NCBI GenBank assembly: GCA_013076295.1
Contig: RQOL01000024.1
Coordinates: 4,107,158-4,171,157 of the forward strand
Reading direction: 5' to 3'
From: Sanderia malayensis
Taxonomy: Eukaryota; Cnidaria; Scyphozoa; Semaeostomeae; Pelagiidae
DNA: 64,000 bases
This document shows, piece after piece, positions 23,030 to 34,600 of this stretch. The position numbers were made by a program, and so were the translations under genes. Within the stretch, counting starts at the first letter, position 1; every line of letters begins with the position of its first letter. The notes under the pieces are model-generated. The model was given only the letters and a program-made list of their open reading frames with translations. It was not told where the DNA came from and made no database searches.

Positions 23030-23170
23030 TGGCGTCGTGGTGTAATCCAGCTCAGTGTGGTCAGGGTTCGAGCCCAGCCACGGTAGCGTCACAGCCAGGG
23101 TCGAGGTCTCGATTAGTTAACCTACTACTGAGATCCTAGCGACTGGCGCTAAAACACCATTTCACCTTCA
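23030..23170 (+). repeat. Second tRNA-derived SINE-like repeat
   Basis: TGGCGTCGTGG at 23030-23040 (A-box-like) and GGGTTCGAGCC at 23064-23074 (near-perfect B box) are followed by a non-tRNA body ending CTGGCGCTAAAACACC and a CACCTT minisatellite. A 14-base motif GCTGTGGCGTCG is tandemly doubled at the head. It differs in body sequence from the 22.07 kb repeat, so it may be another SINE family. Confidence 0.5.
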
Positions 23171-23299
23171 CCTTCACCCTTCAATGACCAAATTCAAAGA
23201 CTATCGAATCTCAACTGTGATGCTCATTGAAATTATTGTATGTTTGCAGGGTTAGAGTCACAATCATTATGTTGAAAAATTAAAGACACCTGTTCTATT

Positions 23300-23366
23300 T
23301 TCTCGAATACAGAAGGGTTTGTTGGTTGAAGAGATAACAAGCTCTGTTGCTTGAGAATTGATTTCC
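23300..23366 (-). other. Candidate exon with splice borders
   Basis: A strong acceptor TTTATTTCAG at the 5' side and an AACAG|GTGTCT donor bound about 67 bases. Two frames are open: EINSQATELVISSTNKPF or KSILKQQSLLSLQPTNPS. It lies 0.63 kb downstream of the last assigned exon of the 24 kb gene and could extend it if that exon is spliced at CCA|GTACGA rather than ending at its stop. Confidence 0.3.
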
Positions 23367-23996
23367 TGAAATAAATTGAAAAAACATCCATTATGATAAA
23401 GCCAAAAAATTAAAGTCATTGCAGGGAAGTAAAAAATGTAGAGGTTGGGTTTAAAGATTGTTAATTTGATTACAATTTAAAAGGAATTCTATTAAACATA
23501 AAAGAATATTTATTTCTTCTGCTTTTTCAGTGCTTTGAGTATTCAGATCTTACCCCTGACAATTGAATGCCTCGGTAATTTAACCAAATTTTCTTACTTC
23601 TCAGGGGCATATGTTTTAAGACAGATATTTTCAAAAGCCACATAAAAAATATATTAAAAGGCCTTTCCCTTGCACTAATAAATAGATGGGAATAAGCATT
23701 CAAATATTTTAAAAGTATATAAATAGATAAAAAGGAGCAAATGTAGCTACCTAAGCCCAAAAAACACAATTTATGCTGAGACCTAGGGTAACTTTTGTGA
23801 CTTTACAACTTTTACTTTAATTTCCTTTTTGGGTTTTAGACCCCTTTACATTGATGCCATAAGGCTTCGCAAAGTATTTTTATAGATGTAGATATACATA
23901 AGGTAACTTGAAAAACAAATAATAAATGGCTGTCTTATTCATGGTTACTTTTACATTGTCTAAATTATTCACCATTTTCGCTTTCCAGCCTATTTA

Positions 23997-24805
23997 TCAA
24001 TAATGAATAATTATTCGTACTGGTAATTCTGGAACTGTAGCTTGGTCCTGAAGATCTGAACTGAATAAGCAGCCAAGGTTACTTTTGTAGTCTGCAATGA
24101 TGTTGATCAATCTAGATTTATGCTCACCAATCTCTTCCATTATTCTTTCTTCCAGGTCTTTCTCTGCAAATATGTGAAATAAATTTGGCTGAGAACATGA
24201 GAGCTTGAGAACTAAATATTAGGGAATTGCATTAGGGCTTTTCCCACAAGCCAACTATGAAATAGGAATAATACTAGGCTAGAAGTCCTTCTTTGTTTAC
24301 AGGAGCTGCCACTGTGCAACTGCAATGGGATAGACTGGCTAAAATTAGAACCATGCATGACAAACTCACTTTCTTTTCTGCACCAGACATATTCTTGATA
24401 AATTTATTTCATTTATTTCATTATTCACAATCAAGCAATTATAGTTCTCTGAATTTATATATTGAAATATTCTACCTGGTTGTGAGAAAGGCAAAATCTC
24501 ATTCATTTGCCAATGTGTTTCAGTTAAATTTTGGTGCTGTTGGTCATCTACAATTGTTTGTTCCATCAAGGAATTGTGTTCCAAGTGATCCAAGATATCT
24601 CTGCAAAGAAACAATCCTAAATATTAAATAACAATCTCTATATATGTAGGTACATCAAAGGCCAGAATAAAGATTTGAAACGTTTTAGAAATAGACATGT
24701 TTCTGGCTATAAGTTAATAAATCGTCTTTACTTTTTCATTCCATCGTATGCACCGTCCAACTCAAACTCTTTGTTCAGTGTTGGCATCAGGTTGTCCAGG
24801 TCCAT
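23997..24805 (-). CDS. Small three-exon gene of unknown function (121 aa)
   Basis: Exons 24805-24732 (ATG start MDLDNLMPTLNKEFELDG), 24600-24476 (DILDHLEHNSLMEQTIVDDQ) and 24163-23997 (KDLEERIMEEIGEHKSRLIN, ends RIIIHY and stop) have GT..AG borders. Their lengths sum to 366 bases, an exact multiple of three. The protein is acidic, cysteine-poor and rich in Glu, Asp, Leu and Gln with short amphipathic helical stretches; no signal peptide or TM segment is visible. I do not recognise the family. The chain of in-phase small exons is the main evidence. Two further candidate exons downstream suggest the 3' end may be longer in another splice form. Confidence 0.5.
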
Positions 24806-25476
24806 TACAAAACTTTGATAAAAGAAAAAATATCCAAAGTTGTTCCCTTGAGTATAAATAACAAACTCTGAATAAGAGACGGCCAGATATATTTACCAAT
24901 TAACGTGCAAACCTAATTACAAAGAATGGGAGCATATGACAAAGATAGTCCCTGTTGACTATGAGAGCGGACGTCTGCACATTTGCAAAGAGATCATGAT
25001 AACTTCTTGAACTAAAAACTAATATCATGTTCCATTGCTTTCGTTTCAACTTGAATTATAATTATGGAACTAATATTTCGAGAAAAGGACAAACAAAACT
25101 AACATGTAACTGTAAAATTTACATAAATACTGACCTGGAAGCTTGGGTTGTAATTGCGATTTGTGTGTTGTGGGGAAGCCGTGTTGTGGTGAAATTAAAT
25201 TTCGTCTTAAATAGTAAAGCACGTGGCATCAGACTTTCCCAGCAAAATTTCCCGCGCATTTGCATCTTCGCTAGTTCCAGTACTTTGCCTCGTGCAACAA
25301 GGGACACAGAGCTATGAGAACTGGTTGAACAAGCAAAGAAGTTTGTTCCACTCAATAACTTACATATATTCTATTAAAATTTAATTTACTTTAAAAAAAT
25401 ATAACACATCTCTTTTTGATTTCGCAAAATTTTGGAAGTGGAAATCCAGAAAAGAAACAATTCACATTTCTTCATG

Positions 25477-28400
25477 TTATGTTACTGCACATTCGCGACG
25501 AACATTTTCTTGTGGATTGACCACATTAGACTTACGTTTTGCAATATTCATGGTAAATAACTGCTTTCTTGTCGACGATGGCGTGTCCTCGTTTGTCAAT
25601 TGATGAGCTCGTAAAACTTGAACACGATTCGGGGAATTATTAGCAACATCGAAAGCTTCATCTGAAAACACGGCTGTCGGCATGTTGGTTGTAGAAAGAT
25701 AAGTCGGCTCCTCTCCTGGTCGATACAGATAAATAATTCTCGGTATGAATATCGAGCACATGTTTATAAGACCGACAGAGAGGTAAACGAGGCTGATCGA
25801 GTATTCTTGGGTCGTACTGTCTTTGTTTTTTGAGTAGACGGAAAACGATATCAGATACACGAAGATTATCAAACATGTCAACGACATTGTAAACGTGATA
25901 AATCTAGCCTCGCTTGCGGGTTGTGGTAGTTTGTTGGTTGACGTGCGGAGTGCGAAAATCATAGCAAGTATCATGAGGACGACGGGATATGCAAAATTGA
26001 TAGCCAATCCGAAGCCTTGAAACCGACAGTGAGTGATGACGTATGCCTTACCGCTGGGAACAAAACTCTGTACCGTTGCCGGGTTACCTTGCACCCAGAG
26101 TGCAGCGAATAGGAATTGGATGCCAACTAGGCTGAGACAGATGAGCAGCTGTGGGCGCAATTTTACCAGCTTAGGCCGTGCGGTAGAAATTTTGGATTTG
26201 CCCACGATTCTATATAGAGTCAGTGTCTTCAGAAACAGCGGAGCACTGAGCAATACGAAACCTACTCCAAACATACATTGCTGGACATTGCAAGCGATAT
26301 TGCTTGGTTCTATCAAAAATACCATTGAAGTCATTAAAACAACAGCAACACCAAACAGAACAATCAGCGACAGTTCGCGATTGGTCGCTTTGATGGCTCT
26401 TCTATTGTAATGCTTAATGTATATCACAGCAATGATCAGTGTGAATATCAAAGAGATGCAGCAAGATGCAACAATTGCGATGGATGGAGCCGAGTGCATT
26501 CTAATGCCAGTTTTTGGCATTGCATTACAGATGCTCAGTAATTTGTCAGGCCATGTTCCATATTGACAGGCTATACACGTATTGTTAACGATAATTGAAT
26601 CTTTGCTGCATGTCTTGCACTCCCAACAACACAATAAATATCTGTCAAATATTTTGTATTGGTTTTTCGCGCATTCACTGCTGCACTTACCATTTGGAAT
26701 TTTGTTGTTTCTCCACCTGATCAATGATTCTGTGATGGCTAGCTTATCTTTGAATGTCAAACTATCGTTTTTATATTCCCATGCTCCAACTTTTTTGAAC
26801 AGCAATTGGCCAGCAGCTGATAGCTGGGTGTTGTAGATATTGTAATTGGTTCTTCGTCGATAGTTCGCGTCGAATTTAAAACTCAATCCAGTCTTAGTTG
26901 GCTCTTGAAATCGCACAAACGGCAAGATTTTGGTGATAGATTCGAGGAATTGTGGCTTAGTGTAGAAAGAATCGACAGTGACATTAGAAACAAGGCACGC
27001 TGTTTTATTTGCTCCCTTCAAAGAAGAGCATTGGTCGACTATAGCGGCCCCGATTGCATTTCCAAATGCCAGTACTGCATTGATAACTGGTAATACTGGA
27101 GCATCTCCGTAAAAACCTACACCTTCTTTAAGTTTTTCCTCACCAGTACATCGGTTTGTTGTTGCATTGTCAGAAACATTGATGTTGTTACTGACAGTGT
27201 TGCTACTTAAGTTGCAATTGAATGTTTCTTCCCAAAACCTTTTGAAGTACGTATTTTGTATGTTGTTCTCCGGTTTGAGATGAAGGTAGTAGTCCTCAAA
27301 GCTTGGTACTTTCTGTGATTCGACTTCGATTGTCAATACCCCAACAGCAAATGACGTATTGTCAGAAAATACGCCAAACCTAGTGCCTACTCTTTGCCCA
27401 AATATCAAATTTAAATGCTTGTAAGCGCCGTGATTTTGATGCAAATAGTCGACGACCAATTTGGCTTCGGCGTCAGAAAGCAAAAGATACAAAACATCCA
27501 GTTTAGCAGCATCGCTCCGCAGAGGAGCAAGGAGATTCGCCAAATAGTCGCTGTCCATTCCTTTCTTCGTTGTCAGTGAAAATTTAATGCACAAGCCTTT
27601 GGCAAAGGAAACTTTGCCAAACGTGCCGAAACCATTGGCAATAGCATTATGAGAGTGGATCACAGCGATATACGTCCAATTGAAGTACAATGCAATATCT
27701 GTCAGGACATCATATGCGACAGCATCACCAGGAATTGTGTGGAGGAGGTTGCCGTAGTCTTGCTTGTGATTCGGGTATTCGTCAGTTGCACCGTGGCTGA
27801 CCATGGAGATCTGTGGCGTGAAGCTCGTATAGATAACCGAGCCAATTTGTGCGGTCTCGGATTGTTCCGGTCCCACGATGCCAACAATCGGGAGTTGCAT
27901 GACCGAGCAAATAAACACCCGATTTGGGTGTCTACACGTGTCGAATATCACAGCACCGATCTTCTTTCCGTGTAGCAATGTTGAATTGGAATTGACCAAT
28001 GACAGGGCGTAAAGAAATGCCTCAAGTCTCATCATTCCGTATTTTGCATCGATCTTTGCGCAGTTGCTATCGAGTCGGTTGCTGATGTCAAGAAAGAAGT
28101 ACAAATTGATTGTATTTGTAGACAAATCCAGTTGACCTGATTCATCGCAACTCACTGAAAAAGAATAACATAATTGCTAGTTATCAAAGTAGCTGAATGA
28201 GATCGTAAGGCTTAGAGGTCCATGCAGAGGTTTATACGACGGGAAAACTCTGTCATGTGTAGCAAATACAGAAGTGCAAAAGCTCATAAATGGGGTAAAA
28301 GCATATTGGTGCGGCATATAAATGGGGCAAAAGCTCTCTTAAACTCCACCTATCTTCTATTAAGCTCCCATATCTAATAAACCCCCTTTTCAAAACACCA

Positions 28401-30351
28401 TTTTCAAATACGCCACCCCTCTCTATTGCTAAATTGTGAACAATGGCGAAATTATAATTGATTACAGGTTTTTTTTATAAGAACACTTGGCTCCAGTTTC
28501 AGCCTGACGTTTCTTATTTCCCCGTATATTTTCAGCCTAAGGCGCTTCTTATTCTGTTTCTTATTTTTGTACACAGATGGCAGCATAGACTACATAAAAA
28601 AATTGACATCGATGGTGTGGAACTAATTCTATTGCAATAAGTTTGTTTAATGGCTGTTTAGCGCTTTCTGTTGTTCTGTTCTTAGAGTAGTTTGTTGTTT
28701 TCGATTGTTGCTGATATTTTATTTCTTGAGTTTTCTTGAACCTCAGCCTGCCTTGTTTCTTATGTTGCTCTTATTCTTTGGCCTAATCTCAGCCTGGTGT
28801 TTCTTACAAAAGTTGATCTTATAAAAAAAAGCGTGTAAGCCATGAAAGCTCGTAGAAGTCATTTTGTTGTTGTCTCAAGCGAACATTATTCTGAAGTCTA
28901 TCTGAGAACTCTATTCTCTAATAAGCCCCCCTCTGATACCTTAGAAACTGTATAAAACAACCCGGGGCTTAATAGATATTTTACTGTATAGCCATTGTTG
29001 AATTGAGTTAATAAACATAGCTATATAAAGACATTTAAAATGTTATGATGTTGCGAATGTCAACAAGGAAGGCCAACTTGAAGTAAAACTAGCTACCCAG
29101 CATTTAACAATTGTTAATATTTGTATAAAGTCAGTTAGAATGATCTTACTTTTTGATTAAATAACTAATTGGTGCTGTATTATTAATGCAGAAAAAAAAT
29201 CTTTAACTGAACTTCTAAGTCAGCTGCGATCTAATTAAAAAGCTCGCCCTGTGTACACCTTGCACGCAAAGTTATATACCGTAAAAAGCGCAAGCCGTGA
29301 AAATATGAAACGTCATACAGCCTCCTCTTTACAAAATAATTACATAAAGCAATTTCTTGTTGTAAGAAAACAATCAGTTGAATCAGAACACCAAGGTTCT
29401 AAAGTACTGTGCTCCTACATTTAGACAAAAGTTATTTGCCCCTTACAGAAGTCCTTTTTACAGTTTGGTGGTTTATAACAACATCATGATGTTTTCATGC
29501 GATTGGGGTCCTTTTCGTGTAACTTCTGATAATGGTTTTTCACTTCGTTTCGTCTTAAAGAACTACAAATTTTATCGAGCTTGGGTCGCATTTCTGCAGC
29601 GCAAACTTAAGACTGGTTTCCATATAATCGTCAAAAGTCGTCGAGGGTCGCTCAAAGGATAAAAATCAACTTTTGACAATGTCTCTCTGTGATTTTTAAT
29701 TCTTTCAGCGACCCTCAAATACTATATGGAAACCAAGCTTTTAATGCAAGTTCAAAAGTATCCAGGGTCTCAAATGAGTGGGAATTTGGGAAGAAACAAT
29801 GGAAAATTTTGCCCGCAGTGGGTTGCAAGTGGGCAGAATGCACATACCACGCCCTTTAGTTTAAAAAAATTACAGATTGGTCGCCATATTGATTGAAAAA
29901 TGCGGTACGTTTACCAACATAATAAACCGCGTTGTGGCACCATGAATCTGCATTACGTCAATTACCCACAATTTTACGTAAGGCGATAACATTTTTTATT
30001 ATGCGTGCACTCAGAAAATCTTCGGGCCTAAGCACAATTGAGATTTGTTATACAACCAGTTTCCTTATTGTGCGTACAATCAATAGTAATCAATATTAAA
30101 AATAGTAATAAAATCTGTGCGCCGATCTCACTTTTTCAACCTTTCAAATCCATCAAGAAGTTCTTCACTACACTTGATAAGATGAACTACGATGAACTAC
30201 GATAAGTATACAATGTGTACATAAAGATATTACTATAAAAATACAGTGAATATCAATGTGCAAACATAATACCTTGTGCTTCAACGCTACAGCAACAAAG
30301 ACAAACGGCTATGATAACAGCAACTTGAAATGCCGTCTTCAGAGAATTCAT
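25477..30351 (-). CDS. Class C GPCR, metabotropic-glutamate-receptor-like, 2 exons, 918 aa
   Basis: The main exon 28154-25477 lacks its own ATG: it begins after TTTTTCAG in phase 1 and needs an upstream exon. Exon 1 at 30351-30273 supplies it: ATG MNSLKTAFQVAVIIAVCLCC (signal peptide) ending CAAG|GTATTA in the matching phase. Domain order: signal peptide; Venus-flytrap module (KYGMMRLEAFLYAL, LPIVGIVGPEQSETAQIG, ISMVSHGATDEYP, ALYFNWTYIAVIH); cysteine-rich linker with nine or more Cys (GKCSSECAKNQYKIFDRYLL, CCWECKTC, ACQYGTWPD); seven TM helices from about residue 590; a short Ser/Thr- and Arg-rich cytoplasmic tail ending ECAVT. The Cys-rich linker separates it from GABA-B receptors, which lack one. 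Ligand unknown: an amino acid or analogue is the family norm. Several in-frame ATGs lie further 5'; the one next to the signal peptide was chosen. Confidence 0.9.
29610..29745. mobile_element. Short MITE with TGGTTTCCATATA ends
   Basis: CTGGTTTCCATATAATCGTC on the left and the inverted TTGGTTTCCATATAGTATTT on the right enclose about 130 bases that also hold an inverted AGGGTCGCT/AGCGACCCT pair. Both flanks contain TTAA or TTTTAA. It lies in the GPCR intron. No ORF. Confidence 0.55.
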
Positions 30352-31656
30352 CCTTTGAGTACATCCATCTACAATTCTGATAAGCATAGATTTGTCGTTA
30401 GTCAAAACATTATGCTTATTTTCTTTATCACAATTCATCATGCCAAAGTTAAATTCCATGCAATTTTTATTCGCGATGTTACGCGCGCCCACAATAGTTA
30501 GGCGCGTCAGGTTTTGTTATGATTAAAAAGGCAGCAAAAAACTTAACAATGCACATTAAAATGGCTCTGAATTGCCTTATTCGTGAACGATTCCAAAGTT
30601 ATCGATCAGCATGAAATAGGTTGCGCATTATCGTGAATTCTCGAAATCTGTTTCAAATTAGAGGTCGGACAAAAACGTAATTAAGAAAACTAGTTACAAT
30701 CAAAGTGCAGGTAATTTTCATGATAAATTGCAATTACAATAAATAATACTTGTTACTACAGAGGACTCAAAAGATCAAAAACAAACCTCTGTATTTCGAA
30801 CTGATCGTAATTCAAACAAGTTCTTTAAACGAAGGTTTGACATTTCACTGCGAAACCGGTTTTAAATTTAGTATGCATCACATATTAGCAATAAAACAGC
30901 TTGTGGTAAAGTGTTTATTGCGTGCCGAAATTGGTCCAACTCCCACTGGTTTGTTCTATGTGAGGGCGAGGTCTCACTGCACCTTTATTACAACATGGCC
31001 ATCCTGTTTATCACCAACAGCTTGACTAAAACCACTATGTGACTACAATAGACCGAAATTACACAAGATCCGCAATGATCCACATTTATAAGATTTCTCT
31101 TTTGAGCTTACTTTCTTTTGAATACGACGATTGTTCCTCTTACTAGAGCTTCCCACACAGATGTCGAAAGAGGAAACTCCACTTCAATCAAATTTCGATA
31201 AATTATTCAGAGATGGAAATAAATAGAGATGAAGCATATTGTAAATCGGGTACGGTTTTTTCTTATTACGTACGATGTAGTGGTAAGGTTGTTTCCGCGT
31301 GGTCTGTATTGAATGGGATGACGTTGCTACCAGATGCATACGAGTGTATGAGAAAAACAGAAATCATCTTTTAAATATTGATGAAATACATCATATTGGA
31401 GGAAATATCAGCAAATTCGATTTTACTTAGTATTGAAATACTGCAATGATAGAAAAAGCCAAGAGCTAAATAGCGTAGTAGGAAAAATAAAATAACAGGT
31501 GCAGAATCAAAGATAAATCTAAATCCACCATTATATTAATAGCTATCAAAAATAACAAGAAAAACAAAACTTTGACAAGCAAAGAATTCAGCAGGTTATC
31601 AAAAATGAAACAATTTCATACCGACTTACAGGAAATAGCAACAGACTGATGTATCT

Positions 31657-34600
31657 TTATGTATCAGGATGCTTCTTTTTATAATCACTGATCCATTTGG
31701 CTGATGGTGCTGTCAAGGCATTCACAAATGTGCCCCCACTACCTTCCACATAGAGATCAACTTTTGTTGGCTTCGGCTTGGGTGGATCACGTGAAACAAA
31801 TAGTGAAGCAATCGCAAGTGCAATACCAATAATGGCGCACACAATGCCGATGATTGGAATGCAAGCTACTTCGACAAACAACCCAACGGCTGCAGCGATT
31901 GTGGCCACACCCAACGTTATACCCTGCAGAGAAAGTTTATTAAAAATTTCTTGCTTGTATTGATATCAGTGTGATCCTCAGTATATTTTCATACATGTGC
32001 AGTGGTAAAAAATATTCTTGTAAGTCCTATGCGAGCACCAGGAGAGCTACGTTTTTGTGGCATGTGGAATTAAATTATTTTCGGCAAGTTAATATACTAA
32101 CTATTAAATTATGAATTTTAATCATGGGAAAAATAAATTAATCAAATTAAAATAGCTTGTGAAACAAAATGTGTTTTGTTCAACGAGTTGGATTTTTACT
32201 TGTAAAAGCTCTAATGCAAGAAAGGAACAAGAACAGCTTTCGTTTTTCGCTTTTGTGTTAGGGTTAAGTGTTGTGGTTAGATTTACCTGACAAATATCCA
32301 ATGCCTTTTGTGCGACTGGGGCATCAGAACTAAAATCTCTGTATATCTGAAATCCAATAACAACACAGCCGGCAACACCTGCAATTAAACCAGTGACTTT
32401 GGCAAAGCTTTCTGTGACAGCAAACATCTTTTGCCAACCAGAGGCCATAGCTGAAACATCCTCAAGTTGGGCAGACGTTGCTTCTGCCATAGCCTGGTCA
32501 ACACCCTCCTCATCAACGCCTGAAATGTTAAGTGAGGATACTCAATTTATCTTCCACATTGTGGAAAAACATCCGCGAAAAGGTGCCCGAGAAAGTTGGT
32601 GGCAGATAGTACATGTATCTTGAGATTTAAATTTCAAAAATGAGATTAGCATCTAAGCTGACCTAAGTAGCCAATACAAGATGTTATAACCAATGGTGTA
32701 TTAAATGGTACAGTTAACTTTACTTACTCTCAATAGCAGACGTGTTACATGAACAGTTAAGAACATTAAGATAACAAATAATAACATTTGCAACAAATGA
32801 CTTACCTTCAATTCTCTCAACATTTCTGACTGTTACTTCTTCCACTTCATCGACTGTTTCTGGTTGCATTCTTGCTTTAATTTTGTCTTTGATAAATTTT
32901 AAGCTAACTTTGCCAGTCATGCAACTTGTTTTAAAATCCTCAATCATGTCAGGAACGCCAGCAATACTTTCCACCACCATATTAACGGAGTCGGCGATCA
33001 GCTGAACTTTTTGTTCTGGAGTAAGGTTTTTCCAATCCATAAAGGTTTTCAATGTGCAATATATGCTGCATATCTGAAGTGCGGAACACAGCGATACAGA
33101 AAGGAAACTAAAAGTTCCCGACTTAATTTGATTCTTTTGTTGCCATTCAGCGACACTTCCAACAAGTTTATCCCATGCATGATCACTCTTGTTTACAAAT
33201 AAGGATATAATCTCCTTTATCGTATTTGCAAACTGCGCAGACATGTCGTTGGCAATCTGCTCATTAGTTTCAGTTGACGATATGTTTAAATCTGTCATCG
33301 CAGCAGAAAGTTCAGCTTTAAGTTCATCTATGACATCTTTTGTTGCATTATCTCCACCGGCAAGAATCTTAACAATAAGTTGGCGAATGGCGTCTTCAAA
33401 AATGCTCCTGATTTCCTCTTCATTATCTTTACGACCATCAAAGAAACTGGTCATCTCATTTAATCTTGACATCAAAATTTTCCGGTAAAATTTTGGGCCA
33501 TAATCTTTATCAGGAGCCAAACAAAGCAATATCATTGTTTGCTTTTGAATAATCGACATGGTGCTAGAAACATCGGCAACAAGTGCTAGTTGACTCAGTA
33601 CTGCTGCATCATTCAGCTTATCATAAAGCTTTTTGGCCCAGTAAGGACCACCTTCAGGGGCATGAACATATTTGGCAACATCAGGGCAAGACTGAATATA
33701 AGCAATACGTGATACTGCATTGTTGGCCTTGTTGTAATCACTGTCTCTACCAAGGCAGCCAGCATCGTTGCCAGACCAGAAATAAATCAATTTATTTCTC
33801 TGCTCATCAGTGATTTTGTTCTTATAAGCTGTGCTCTCTGACAAAGCATACATCAAATTAGCATTTGCAAACTTATTTCCCAGGAAATCTTTATAAGTTG
33901 TAGCAACATTAACCATGTCTCCGTCAAGAATAGGCTTATTAGCACCCATGATATCTTCAAGAAGATCGCTGTCCATCACATATTTCATTCCATCTTGCAG
34001 CAAACTGAACGTAAGTTCATGGGTTAATTGAGAATCGGGAGGTGTAATCATATATAGTTCACCAACATTTAATGCTGATTCACTCATTGCTGCCACGGTT
34101 CCTGACATTGGTGTTGGCTGACTGTCTTCAGTCTGATCGTCTTCCTCTGCACCAACAACAGCGTCTTGTGACTGGCTTGGTTCTGACATGAGCAATGTTG
34201 GTTGCACTTCTGCGTGAATGCTACTCTTCAAGCTGGCATTTCTGGCAGATTTAAGCATCGATTGTGTGCTAACGTTCTTCTCGAGAATCCCTTTCCAAGC
34301 AAATTCATCACCTTGCATATCTGCTTTAGTTGCATCATAGGCAGTACATGTTCCACTGAATGTAGCGTAGTCCATGCTAAAGGTTCCAGAGAGCTTTGTG
34401 TAGCCAAGGTACGACCAATAATCGCTGGGCACGGCAACAGTAACTGACAGTTGGTATTTGGAATCAACACCAAAAATAACATGATGTCCAAGGTCGTCCA
34501 GAGTATCCATGGGAGGGATGCAAATTTTACCCACAGTTTGGCAGCTTCCAGAGCTGCAATCAACACCCACTTCCAGTTCTCCAAAGGCGACCCATTTCGT

